From NCBI GenBank assembly GCA_002705055.1, contig PAHY01000033.1, forward strand, positions 1 to 64,000: a stretch of 64,000 nucleotides of DNA, in the 5' to 3' direction. The notes below the pieces were generated by a model. The model worked only from the letters and a program-made list of their open reading frames with translations, had not been told where the DNA came from and searched no databases. Position numbers and translations under genes: made by a program. The stretch comes from Planctomycetota bacterium. GTDB lineage: Bacteria > Planctomycetota > UBA1135. Below, piece after piece: positions 15,417 to 23,642 of this stretch; within the stretch, counting starts at the first letter, position 1; each line of letters opens with the position of its first letter.

Positions 15417-16909
15417 GAATTTCGCGAGATCTTCGCACTCGAGTCCTTCGAGATCAGCCGCCGCGCGCGGAGGGCGAATACGTCCTCTATTGGATGACGG
15501 CGACGCGCCGGCTGGAGCGCAATCACGCGCTAGACAGGGCGCTGGACTGGTGCCGCGAGCTGGGCAAGCCGCTGCTCATCCTCGAAGCGCTGCGCTCGGA
15601 CTACCGCTGGGCCTGCCCGCGCCACCACCGGGTGATCCTCGACGGCATGGCCGAGCACCTCGAGGCCATCGACCGACGTCGGCTCAGCTACTACCCCTAC
15701 GTCGAGCGCAAGCCGGGGGCGGGCAAGGGGCTGCTGGCTGCGATGGCCAAGCAGGCCGCCGTGGTCGTGACGGATCGCCACCCGGGCTTTCACTTCCCGG
15801 CCATACTCGAAGCCGCGCGCAAGCAGCTCGACTGCCGACTCGAAGCGGTCGACAGCGTGGGGCTGCTGCCGCTGGATGCCGCGCCCGGGCCGCTGCCCAG
15901 CGCCTATGTGCTTCGTCGTCGGATGCAGAAGAACCTGCCCGACTGGCTCGAGCGCCCGGCCCGGGAGGCGCCCCTCGCCGACTACGACCTGGGCCGAGCG
16001 GGTGTCGAGGAAGCCATCCAGCAGCGCTGGCCCGCCGCAACGAGCGAGGAACTCGCGCCCGGCTTCGCGCTCGAGACCAAGCTGCCGCTCGCCTACGAGG
16101 TCCCGGCCACGGATTGGCGCGGCGGCACCGCGGCTGCGCGCGCGCGGCTGCGCGAGTTCGTCGATCAGCAGCTGCCGCGCTACGACGCCCTGCGCATGGA
16201 GCCGACCCCGGCCAGCGGGCTGTCGATGGCGCTGCACTACGGCTTTCTTTCTCCCTACAGCGTGCTAGAAGCGGTGCTCGACGCCGAGGGGACCAGCCCC
16301 CAGCAGCTCGCGCCGCAGCTCGCCGAGCGGGCCGACGCCGCGCGCGGCAAGCGGGCCGGCTGGTGGGGACTGCGCGAGCAGACCGAGACCTTCCTCGATC
16401 AGCTGGTGACCTGGCGGGAGCTCGGCCAGCGCTTCGCCGACCAGAACCCGGACTGCGAGCGCTGGGGCAGCCAACCCGATTGGGCCGTCGCCACCGTGGA
16501 GGCGCATCGATCCGATCCGCGGGAATACTCCTACACCCCGCAGCAGTTCGAGCGCGGTGAGACGCACGACCCGCTCTGGAACGCGGCCCAGCGCTGCCTA
16601 GTCCGCGAGGGCTGGATGCCCAACTACCTCCGCATGCTTTGGGGCAAGCACCTGATCGCCTGGAGCCCGTCTCCGGAAGAGGCCTGGGACACCCTCTTCC
16701 ATCTCAACAACCTCTACGCCTTGGATGGGCGCGATCCGAACTCGATGAGCGGCATCACCTGGGTCTTTGGGCGCTTCGATCGCCCCTTCGGACCGGAGCG
16801 ACCGGTGACCGGCAAGCTGCGCCCGATGAGCTCGGCAAATACCCGCCGGAAGATGGATCTGGGCGACTTCCTGGACCGGTATGATCAAGTTCCACGCCTC
16901 TTTGTCTAG
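15413..16909 (+). CDS. Deoxyribodipyrimidine photolyase, class II
   Basis: The 498-aa flavoprotein repairs cyclobutane pyrimidine dimers using blue or near-UV light. Its C-terminal FAD domain carries class II features: FLDQLVTWRELG, YSYTPQQFERGETHDPLWNAAQ, REGWMPNYLRMLWGKHLIAW and YALDGRDPNSMSGITW. The N-terminal alpha/beta domain (VLYWMTATRRLERNHALDRAL) is the class II form of the antenna-binding domain. Length is close to the 450-500 residues usual for the class. ATG 15413 lies inside an arm of the divergent dyad, with no ribosome binding site, so the message is probably leaderless. Control by the neighbouring B12-binding regulator is an inference from position. Confidence 0.93.
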   Translation: MGISRDLRTRVLRDQPPRAEGEYVLYWMTATRRLERNHALDRALDWCRELGKPLLILEALRSDYRWACPRHHRVILDGMAEHLEAIDRRRLSYYPYVERKPGAGKGLLAAMAKQAAVVVTDRHPGFHFPAILEAARKQLDCRLEAVDSVGLLPLDAAPGPLPSAYVLRRRMQKNLPDWLERPAREAPLADYDLGRAGVEEAIQQRWPAATSEELAPGFALETKLPLAYEVPATDWRGGTAAARARLREFVDQQLPRYDALRMEPTPASGLSMALHYGFLSPYSVLEAVLDAEGTSPQQLAPQLAERADAARGKRAGWWGLREQTETFLDQLVTWRELGQRFADQNPDCERWGSQPDWAVATVEAHRSDPREYSYTPQQFERGETHDPLWNAAQRCLVREGWMPNYLRMLWGKHLIAWSPSPEEAWDTLFHLNNLYALDGRDPNSMSGITWVFGRFDRPFGPERPVTGKLRPMSSANTRRKMDLGDFLDRYDQVPRLFV

Positions 16910-16912
16910 ATA

Positions 16913-16944
16913 TTGACTTGCACAAAGTCGGATCCCCCTCTAAT
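16913..16944 (+). promoter_or_regulatory. Candidate MerR-type promoter for the lipid operon
   Basis: TTGACT (16913-16918) and TCTAAT (16939-16944) are good -35 and -10 hexamers, but with a 20-bp spacer rather than 17. A perfect dyad, GACTT-GCACA-AAGTC (16915-16929), overlaps the -35 and the spacer. Long spacers with an internal dyad are the signature of promoters controlled by MerR-family proteins. The -10 lies 8 bp before ATG 16953, again suggesting a leaderless transcript. It would let the DUF1295-to-DUF2878 genes be expressed separately from the photolyase. Confidence 0.45.
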
Positions 16945-16952
16945 TTCCCGAG

Positions 16953-17777
16953 ATGAGGATCCAGGCCCCAACGAGCGACGAACCGATCGCAAGCATGCCT
17001 TGGGACCAGTTCCTTGGGGCCGGAGCCGGTCTGGCCCTTGCATTCACCCTGCTCTGGGCGCTGCTCGGCCGCGAGGGCCGCAGCAGCTGGGCCGACTTTG
17101 CCTGGGCGGTCGCCATCGGCCTCTGCGCCGCGCTGTTCTGTGCCCTGAGCGAGGGCTGGACGGCGCGCCGGGTCGCCGTCGCAGCCCTCGGGCTGTTCTG
17201 GGCCGGCCGGCTGGCTGCCCACCTCGGCAAGCGCCTCTCGCACGAAGGCGAGGACGGCCGCTACCGCGCGATGGCCGAGAGCCTGGGCACCGGCTACCGC
17301 ACCTTCATGCTCGGCTTCTTCCTGCTCCAGGCCCTGATGGCCTGGCTGTTCAGCCTGCCCTTCTTCGTGCTGGCGCAGAACGCGGCCGCAGCATTCACCG
17401 GTTGGGAGATCGCCGGCCTCGCGCTCTGGCTGCTGAGCCTCGCCGGCAACAACCTCGCCGACCGCCAGCTCGCCGCCTGGAAGGCCGACCCGGCCCATCG
17501 CGGCAAGACCTGCCGCCAAGGCCTGTGGGCCTGGTCGCGCCACCCGAACTACTTCTTCGAGTGGCTGATCTGGTGCGCCTACCCCGTCATGGCGGTGGGC
17601 ACGCCGGCCCTTCCCTGGGCCCTCGCCACCGCCGCGCTGATGTTCGTCATGGTGCGCTTCGTCTCGGGCGTGCCCTTCACCGAACAGCAGGCCCTGCGCA
17701 GCCGCGGCGACGACTACCGTCGCTACCAGGAGTCGGTCTCGGCCTTCTTCCCCCTCCCACCCAAGTCCGCTTCATGA
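16953..17777 (+). CDS. DUF1295 family membrane protein (steroid 5-alpha-reductase/ICMT-like fold)
   Basis: The 274-aa protein has six or seven hydrophobic helices and the C-terminal DUF1295 signature CRQGLWAWSRHPNYFFEWLIW, followed by FTEQQALRSRGDDYRRYQ. This resembles the NADPH- or SAM-binding end of steroid reductases and isoprenylcysteine methyltransferases. Such proteins probably reduce or modify a membrane lipid; the exact substrate is unknown. A second in-frame ATG at 16995 cannot be excluded, but the promoter at 16913-16944 fits 16953. Its stop overlaps the next start as ATGA (17774-17777), so it is translationally coupled to the first methyltransferase. Confidence 0.88.
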   Translation: MRIQAPTSDEPIASMPWDQFLGAGAGLALAFTLLWALLGREGRSSWADFAWAVAIGLCAALFCALSEGWTARRVAVAALGLFWAGRLAAHLGKRLSHEGEDGRYRAMAESLGTGYRTFMLGFFLLQALMAWLFSLPFFVLAQNAAAAFTGWEIAGLALWLLSLAGNNLADRQLAAWKADPAHRGKTCRQGLWAWSRHPNYFFEWLIWCAYPVMAVGTPALPWALATAALMFVMVRFVSGVPFTEQQALRSRGDDYRRYQESVSAFFPLPPKSAS

Positions 17778-18802
17778 GTACATCCATCCAACTGGCCGAA
17801 CGCGGCCTGGTTCCCGAGTTTGCGATTCGCTGGGGGATCCGTCGCCTGCTGCGCGATCGGATTCGTGAGGAGGAGGCGCGCTTTGCCTCCGGCCGCGAGC
17901 TGGCTCTGCAGAACTGGGTCGAGGAGATGCGCACGAGTCAGGTCGCGTTGCACACTGATGCCGCCAACGAGCAGCATTACGAGGTGCCTCCGGCTTTCTT
18001 TGAGAAGTGCCTCGGCAAGCATCTGAAGTACAGCTCCTGCTACTACGCCACCGGGCACGAGACCCTCGACGAGGCCGAAGCCGCGATGCTCGCGCTGACC
18101 AGCGAGCGTGCCCAGCTTGCCAACGGCCTGGACATTCTGGAGCTGGGCTGCGGCTGGGGCTCGCTGACTCTGTGGATGGCCGAGCACTATCCGATGAGCC
18201 GGATCACCGCCGTCTCGAACTCGGCTCCGCAGCGTCGCTTCATCGAGGCGCGCGCGGCCGAGCGCGGGCTGAACAACCTGCGCGTCGTGACTGCCGACGC
18301 CAATCAGTTCCGTCCCGAAGGCGAGTACGACCGCATCGTCTCGGTGGAGATGTTCGAGCACATGCGCAACTGGGAAGAACTGCTCGGCCGCGCACACGGC
18401 TGGCTGCGCGAGGGCGGCAAGATGTTCCTGCATGTCTTCTCGCACAAGAGCTACTGCTACCCCTTCGAGACCGAAGGCGACGACAACTGGATGGGTCGCT
18501 CCTTCTTCACCGGCGGCATGATGCCCAGCCACGACCTGCTCGAGCATCTCGACATTCCGTTCGAGCTCGAAGAACGCTGGGAGGTCAACGGGCGTCACTA
18601 CGCACAGACCTCCGAGCACTGGCTCGAGAACCTCGTCGCCCACCGCGCCGAGCTCATGCCGGTGCTGGCCGAGACCTACGGCGCCGAGAACGCCAAGCAG
18701 TGGTTCCACCGCTGGCGCATGTTCTTCCTCGCCTGCGCCGAGCTGTTCGCCTACCAGGGCGGCGAGGCCTGGCAGGTCACGCATCACCGACTGAAGAAGT
18801 GA
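17774..18802 (+). CDS. CFA-synthase-family SAM-dependent methyltransferase 1 (divergent type)
   Basis: ATG 17774 gives 342 aa. The SAM-binding motif ILELGCGWGSLTLW lies at about residues 119-132, followed by the family segment RIVSVEMFEHMRNWEELLGR. The substrate-side motif is NEQHYEVPPAFFEKCLG instead of the canonical AHYDxxNxFF. It therefore belongs to the branch of cyclopropane-fatty-acid synthase relatives that usually accompany DUF1295. Such enzymes transfer a methyl or methylene group from SAM to an unsaturated acyl chain of a phospholipid at the membrane surface. It overlaps the preceding gene by ATGA and the following desaturase by GTGA. The presence of a second, canonical paralogue in the same operon suggests the two act on different intermediates. 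Confidence 0.88.
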   Translation: MSTSIQLAERGLVPEFAIRWGIRRLLRDRIREEEARFASGRELALQNWVEEMRTSQVALHTDAANEQHYEVPPAFFEKCLGKHLKYSSCYYATGHETLDEAEAAMLALTSERAQLANGLDILELGCGWGSLTLWMAEHYPMSRITAVSNSAPQRRFIEARAAERGLNNLRVVTADANQFRPEGEYDRIVSVEMFEHMRNWEELLGRAHGWLREGGKMFLHVFSHKSYCYPFETEGDDNWMGRSFFTGGMMPSHDLLEHLDIPFELEERWEVNGRHYAQTSEHWLENLVAHRAELMPVLAETYGAENAKQWFHRWRMFFLACAELFAYQGGEAWQVTHHRLKK

Positions 18803-19728
18803 AACAGCGGGCGCTCGCATTGCTGCAGTGGTTCGACTCCTGGGCGGGAGTCGACCCTTCAGCCGATGAGCGTCACGGCATCGACTGGGCGCGCGTGCTG
18901 CCTTTCATCGGCATGCACCTGGCCTGCTTCGCGGTGATCTGGGTTGGGGTCAGCCCCGTGGCGGTCGCGGTCGCAGTGGGCGGCTACTTCCTGCGGATGT
19001 TCGCGATCACCGCCTTCTATCACCGCTACTTCAGTCACCGCAGCTTTCAGACCTCGCGGCTCGTTCAGTTTCTCGGCGGCTTCCTGGGCGCCTGCTCGAC
19101 GCAGCGCGGCCCGCTGTGGTGGGCGGCGCACCACCGGCTGCATCACCGCCATTCAGACGAGCCGGAAGATGCCCACTCGCCGGTGCAGCACTCCTTCCTG
19201 ACCAGCCATATGGGCTGGTTCCTGAACACCGCCAACTTCCGCACCCGCACGGAACAGGTCCCGGATCTGATGAAGTACCCGGAGCTGCGCTGGCTGGACC
19301 GCTTCGACGTGGTGGCGCCGATCATCTACGCCACCGCCTGCCTGCTGCTTGGCCGCGCGCTCGAGGCCGCCGCGCCGCAGCTCGGCACGAACGGCCCGCA
19401 GATGCTGGTGTGGGGTTTCGTCATCTCGACGGTGGCGCTCTACCACGGCACCTTCACGATCAACTCCCTGGCACATCGCTGGGGCAGCCGTCGCTATGCG
19501 ACGCGCGACGACAGCCGCAACAACTGGCTGCTCGCGCTGATCACGCTGGGCGAAGGCTGGCACAACAACCACCATCATTACCCGGGCACCGCGCGTCAGG
19601 GCTTCCGCTGGTGGGAGTTTGACCCCACCTGGTACGTGCTTAAGGGACTCGAGAAGCTCCGCGTGGTGCGAGAGGTGCGCGGCGTTCCTGCCCGCGTGCG
19701 CGAGGACAAGACATGCGCGTCGCGGTAG
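18799..19728 (+). CDS. Acyl-CoA/acyl-lipid desaturase
   Basis: The start is GTG 18799, overlapping the preceding stop (GTGA), giving 309 aa. Three histidine boxes define the membrane di-iron desaturase family: HRYFSH (75-80), HRLHHRH (112-118) and HNNHHH (255-260). Their spacing matches the stearoyl-CoA delta-9 type. Hydrophobic segments at about 35-70 and 170-220 form the membrane anchor. The enzyme introduces a double bond using O2 and reduced electron carrier. In this operon it can supply the unsaturation that the CFA-type methyltransferases require. Its last 16 bases overlap the start of the FAD oxidoreductase gene. Confidence 0.92.
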   Translation: MKQRALALLQWFDSWAGVDPSADERHGIDWARVLPFIGMHLACFAVIWVGVSPVAVAVAVGGYFLRMFAITAFYHRYFSHRSFQTSRLVQFLGGFLGACSTQRGPLWWAAHHRLHHRHSDEPEDAHSPVQHSFLTSHMGWFLNTANFRTRTEQVPDLMKYPELRWLDRFDVVAPIIYATACLLLGRALEAAAPQLGTNGPQMLVWGFVISTVALYHGTFTINSLAHRWGSRRYATRDDSRNNWLLALITLGEGWHNNHHHYPGTARQGFRWWEFDPTWYVLKGLEKLRVVREVRGVPARVREDKTCASR

Positions 19729-21011
19729 TCGGAAGCGGGGTATCCGGCCTGATCGCCGCCTGGCTGCTCGCGCGCGAGCACGAGGTGGTGTTGTACGAAT
19801 CCGAAGACCGGCTGGGCGGCCACGCCCACACGAATGAGGTCGACTTCGGCCAGGGGCCGATCCCGGTCGACACCGGCTTCATCGTCTTCAACCACCGCAC
19901 CTACCCGTTGTTCCGGCGGGTGCTCCAGGAGCTGGGCGTGGCCGAGAAGGACTCGGACATGAGCTTCAGCGCCTCGATCCCGGCGCGCGGGGTCGAATAC
20001 AACGGCACCAACCTCGACAAGCTGTTTGCGCAGCGACGCAACATGCTGCGACCCAGCTTCTGGCGCATGGTGCGCGGGATTCTGCGCTTCTACAAGGAAG
20101 CCCGCGAGCTGCTCGCACCCGATGCCGCTGAAGTCGCGCTGGGCGAGTATCTGCAGCGCAACCGCTACGCCCGCGAGTTTGTCGACGACCACCTCGTGCC
20201 GATGGCGGCCGCGGTCTGGTCGACGGATCCGCAGCGGATGATGGACTTCCCGGCGCGCTTCCTGGTGCGCTTCTTTGACCATCACGGCTTCATGGAGGTC
20301 GACAACCGCCCGCCGTGGTTCACCGTCGAGGGCGGCTCGCGCGAGTACGTTCAGGCGATCGGACGCGCGCTGGGCGACAGCGTCCGCACCGGCGATCCGG
20401 TGCTGGGTGTGCAGCGTCTCGGCGAAGGCGTCGAGGTGCGCTCCGCGCACGGCATCGAGCACTTCGATCAGGTCGTGCTCGCCACCCACAGCGACACCGC
20501 GCTGCGGCTGCTTGAGAACCCGAGCCCGGAAGAGCGCGAGATCCTCGGCGCTCTTCCTTACCAGGCCAACGTCGCGCAGCTGCACTCGGATGCGTCGGTC
20601 ATGCCGCGCAAGCGCAAGGCCTGGGCGAGCTGGAACTACCACGTCGGCGAAGACCGCAACGCGCCGCCGACCATCACCTACTGGATGAACCTGCTGCAGG
20701 GCATCGAGTCGCCGGAGCCGCTCTTCGTCACGCTGAATCGCGAGCGTGAGATCGATCCGGCCAAGGTTCACGGGCGCTGGATCTATCACCACCCGCTGTT
20801 CACCGCGCAGACCGTTGCGGCGCAGGCGCGCCGCCCCGAGATTCAGGGCACCGATCGGATCTGGTTCGCCGGAGCCTACTGGGGCTATGGCTTCCACGAG
20901 GACGGCGCCCGTTCCGGGGTCGAGGTGGCGCGCAGCCTGGGCGTGCGCTTCGCCGAGGACCTCCCCGAACGCGAGATCGACCGTCTGCTCACCACGGGGG
21001 CCGTGGCATGA
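19713..21011 (+). CDS. FAD-dependent amine-oxidase-family oxidoreductase
   Basis: The 432-aa flavoprotein opens with a Rossmann dinucleotide motif (VAVVGSGVSGLIAAWLL), the acidic ESEDRLGGH that binds the FAD ribose, and a C-terminal FAGAYWGYGFHEDG that closes on the flavin. This is the NAD(P)/FAD-dependent oxidoreductase usually encoded between DUF1365 and CFA-synthase genes in proteobacterial lipid and photo-oxidative stress clusters. It may act on a desaturated or methylated acyl chain, for instance in dehydrogenation, but the reaction has not been read from the sequence. It overlaps the desaturase upstream by 16 bases and DUF1365 downstream by ATGA. Confidence 0.88.
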   Translation: MRVAVVGSGVSGLIAAWLLAREHEVVLYESEDRLGGHAHTNEVDFGQGPIPVDTGFIVFNHRTYPLFRRVLQELGVAEKDSDMSFSASIPARGVEYNGTNLDKLFAQRRNMLRPSFWRMVRGILRFYKEARELLAPDAAEVALGEYLQRNRYAREFVDDHLVPMAAAVWSTDPQRMMDFPARFLVRFFDHHGFMEVDNRPPWFTVEGGSREYVQAIGRALGDSVRTGDPVLGVQRLGEGVEVRSAHGIEHFDQVVLATHSDTALRLLENPSPEEREILGALPYQANVAQLHSDASVMPRKRKAWASWNYHVGEDRNAPPTITYWMNLLQGIESPEPLFVTLNREREIDPAKVHGRWIYHHPLFTAQTVAAQARRPEIQGTDRIWFAGAYWGYGFHEDGARSGVEVARSLGVRFAEDLPEREIDRLLTTGAVA

Positions 21012-21823
21012 ACGCCGGCATCCCCGGGTGCTCAATCTATCGCGGCCGCGTGCGTCATCGACGCTTCACGCCGCGCAAGAACACTTTCAGCTACCGACTG
21101 TTCCTGGTCGGCCTGGATCTCGACCGCGTCGAAGAGGCGATGGCGATCAGCCCGTGGCTGGGCTTCGAGCGCTTTGCGCACTCCAGCTTCCGCCGCGCCG
21201 ACTACTTTGGCGATCCGGACGTATCGCTCGCCGACGCCGTCCGCGATCGCGTCGAGGCCGAGACGGGTCACCGCCCGGAGGGCCCGATCGAACTGGTGAC
21301 GCAGCTGCGCACCTTCGGCTACTCCTTCAATCCGGTCAGCTTCTACTACTGCTGGACGCCGGATCGCGCGCAGCTCCAGGCCATCCTGGCCGAGATCACC
21401 AACACACCCTGGGGCGAACGGCACGCCTACGTGCTGCCGTGGCCGGCGCTTCACCAGAACGGTGCGGACGACGCACGCCACCCGCGCAGCCAACGCTGGA
21501 ACTTCCGCAAGAACTTCCACATCTCGCCGTTCAGCCCGATGGAGATCGAGCACGACTGGCGCTTTGGCCAACCGGGCGCGCGGCTCGGCGTGCACATGAT
21601 CAACCGTGCGCCCAGCCGCGGCGCCGAATTCGACGCCACGCTCCTGCTCGAGCGCCGCCCCTTCACCCGCCGCGAAGTGCACCGCGCGCTGCTGCGGCAC
21701 CCCTTCATGCCGGGCAAGACCTGGCTCGGCATCTACTGGCAGGCGCTCAAGCTGATGCTCAAGCGCGCGCCCTTCCACACCCATCCCGCCAAACGCTCCC
21801 ACCCCACCGCCGAATCCCGATGA
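21008..21823 (+). CDS. DUF1365 domain-containing protein
   Basis: The 271-aa protein matches DUF1365 throughout. It starts with IYRGRVRHRRFTPRKNTFSYRL, continues with FGYSFNPVSFYYCW near residues 103-116, and has FRKNFHISPFSPM near the middle. Its biochemical role is unknown. The family is almost always encoded next to an FAD oxidoreductase and a CFA-synthase, as here, so a role in lipid modification is inferred from context. Both ends overlap their neighbours by ATGA, implying coupled translation and similar amounts of all three proteins. Confidence 0.9.
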   Translation: MNAGIPGCSIYRGRVRHRRFTPRKNTFSYRLFLVGLDLDRVEEAMAISPWLGFERFAHSSFRRADYFGDPDVSLADAVRDRVEAETGHRPEGPIELVTQLRTFGYSFNPVSFYYCWTPDRAQLQAILAEITNTPWGERHAYVLPWPALHQNGADDARHPRSQRWNFRKNFHISPFSPMEIEHDWRFGQPGARLGVHMINRAPSRGAEFDATLLLERRPFTRREVHRALLRHPFMPGKTWLGIYWQALKLMLKRAPFHTHPAKRSHPTAESR

Positions 21824-23109
21824 GCTCTTCCCGCACTCTTTCCGCTCAGGCTCCCCGCGACGTGACTAGCACCCGCCCCGGGTGGTTGACCCGCGCTGCC
21901 GGGCGCAGCCTGTCCAAGCTCGGTCGCAAGGCGCTGCTCGGTAAGTTGGCCGATCTGCAGCACGGCGCGCTGATTCTGGTCGAGAACGGTCAGACTCTGC
22001 ACTTCGGCAAAGCCGATGGCAGCGGTCTCGCGGCGACGGTGCAGGTGCACGACGCGCGCTTCTGGACCGAGCTGCTGGCGGGCGGCACGGTGGGCGCGGG
22101 AGAGGCCTATCGGCAGGGCTGGGGGAGCGCCGACGACCTGACCATGGTGATACGGATTCTGGTCCGAAATCGGGAGGTCATGCAGGGCATGGAAGGCGGT
22201 CTGGCGCGGCTCGCGGCGCCGCTGCGCAAGGCGGCGCACTGGGCGAACCGCAACACGCTCGAGGGCAGCCGCAGCAACATCGAGGCGCACTACGACCTGT
22301 CGAACGAGTTCTTCTCGCTCGTCCTCGACCCGACCATGACCTACTCCTGCGGCATCTATCCGCACGCGGAGGCCACGCTCAAGGAAGCCTCGATCGAGAA
22401 GATCGATCGGCTTTGCCGCAAGCTCGAGCTGAAGCCGGGCATGCGCCTGCTCGAGATCGGCACCGGCTGGGGCGCGCTCGCGATTCACGCCGCGAAGGAG
22501 TACGGCGCGCAGGTCACCACGACCACGATCTCGCAGCGTCAGGCCGAGTGGGCGGAACGGCGCTTCCAGGAGGAGGGCCTCGGCGGCCAGGTTCAGCTGT
22601 TGCGCGAGGACTACCGCAAGCTGGAAGGGAAGTTCGACCGCATCGTCTCGGTGGAGATGATCGAGGCGATCGGCTGGCAGTACTTCGACAGCTACTTTCG
22701 CGTGCTGGGTGAGCGCCTCGAGGACGACGGCCTGGCCGCCATCCAGGCGATCACGATCGCCGATCAGCACTACGAGGAGGCGCGCAACTCGGTGGACTTC
22801 ATCCAGAAGTACATTTTCCCGGGCTGCTGCATTCCTTCGGTCAGCGCGCTGCTGCAGGCCGCGACCAAGTCGAGCGACCTGAAGCTGGTCGGCCTCGAGG
22901 ACATCACGCCGCACTATGTGCGCACCCTCGCCACCTGGCGCGAGAACATGTTCGCGAACCGCGAGCAAGTCCAGGCGCTGGGGCTGGACGACCGCTTCCT
23001 GCGCACCTGGGACTACTACTTCAGCTACTGCGAGGGCGGCTTCGCCGAAGGCCACATCGGCGATGTGCAGCTGCTGTTCGCCAAGCCGCGCTACGAGGTC
23101 CCCGCGTGA
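21820..23109 (+). CDS. Cyclopropane-fatty-acyl-phospholipid synthase family protein 2 (canonical)
   Basis: ATG 21820 gives 429 aa. The N-terminal 150 residues form the substrate-binding part. Canonical CFA-synthase motifs follow: IEAHYDLSNEFFSLVLDPTM, YSCGIY, the SAM motif LLEIGTGWGALAIHAA and FDRIVSVEMIEAIGW. A C-terminal region has VDFIQKYIFPG and the terminal YFSYCEGGF. CFA synthases add methylene from SAM across a phospholipid double bond. In alphaproteobacteria, members of this family also methylate unsaturated chains on the way to furan fatty acids. Together with the desaturase and flavoprotein, this gives a complete-looking modification route. It overlaps DUF1365 (ATGA) and DUF2878 (GTGA). 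Confidence 0.93.
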   Translation: MSSSRTLSAQAPRDVTSTRPGWLTRAAGRSLSKLGRKALLGKLADLQHGALILVENGQTLHFGKADGSGLAATVQVHDARFWTELLAGGTVGAGEAYRQGWGSADDLTMVIRILVRNREVMQGMEGGLARLAAPLRKAAHWANRNTLEGSRSNIEAHYDLSNEFFSLVLDPTMTYSCGIYPHAEATLKEASIEKIDRLCRKLELKPGMRLLEIGTGWGALAIHAAKEYGAQVTTTTISQRQAEWAERRFQEEGLGGQVQLLREDYRKLEGKFDRIVSVEMIEAIGWQYFDSYFRVLGERLEDDGLAAIQAITIADQHYEEARNSVDFIQKYIFPGCCIPSVSALLQAATKSSDLKLVGLEDITPHYVRTLATWRENMFANREQVQALGLDDRFLRTWDYYFSYCEGGFAEGHIGDVQLLFAKPRYEVPA

Positions 23110-23633
23110 GCCTGCTGATTCTGTTCGTCCTGTTTCAGGCCTCGTGGTTCGCCACGGTCTGGGGCGGCGCGCAGGGCAGCTCGCTCTGGGCGCTGGTCGC
23201 GACGGTCGTGGTGTTTGCGCTGCTGGCTCGCCGTTACCCGCTGCGCGGGCTGCTGACCCGCGCCGGCATCGGCGTCCTCTGCGGCCTGGTGCTGGACGGA
23301 ACCATGGTGGCGCTGGGGCTGACCAGCTTCCCGCCCTTCGGCGGCCAGACCTTGCCGCTGTGGATCCTCTGCCTCTGGGCGAACTTCGCCGCGGTGCTGC
23401 CTTACATGGTTCCGTGGCTGGCCGGACGGCGCAGCCTGGCCGTGGTCTTCGGCGCGGCCGGCGGCCCGCTGGCCTACTTCTCCGCCGCCCAGCTGGGCGC
23501 CATCGAAGTCGCCAGCCTGATCGGCTACAGCGCCGTCGGCCTGGCCTGGGCCCTGGCCATGGCCGTGCTGCCGCTCGAGGAACGCCAGGGCGAGGCGAAG
23601 CCGACCCTTGGCAGCGAGGTCGCCGGGGGCTAA
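23106..23633 (+). CDS. DUF2878 family membrane protein
   Basis: The GTG start at 23106 overlaps the preceding stop. The 175-aa product is nearly all hydrophobic, with about five helices, and shows DUF2878 patterns such as WFATVWGGAQGSSLWAL near the start and GAAGGPLAYFSAAQLGAIE. The function of the family is unknown, and it travels with CFA synthase and DUF1365 genes. It is the last gene of the overlapping chain. GGGGG-CTAAG-CCCCC (23625-23639), containing its TAA stop, is a possible weak terminator without a T-run. Confidence 0.85.
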   Translation: MSLLILFVLFQASWFATVWGGAQGSSLWALVATVVVFALLARRYPLRGLLTRAGIGVLCGLVLDGTMVALGLTSFPPFGGQTLPLWILCLWANFAAVLPYMVPWLAGRRSLAVVFGAAGGPLAYFSAAQLGAIEVASLIGYSAVGLAWALAMAVLPLEERQGEAKPTLGSEVAGG

Positions 23634-23642
23634 GCCCCCTCT

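Noticed and set aside
16913-17773. Possible large fusion reading through into the first CFA-type gene from 16913
   Set aside because: The upstream half is an out-of-frame shadow of DUF1295. Only the part from ATG 17774 matches the methyltransferase family.
18007-18798. Extension of the desaturase frame leftward to 18007
   Set aside because: It overlaps the first CFA-type gene in another frame. The desaturase family begins near GTG 18799, which also overlaps the preceding stop as GTGA.
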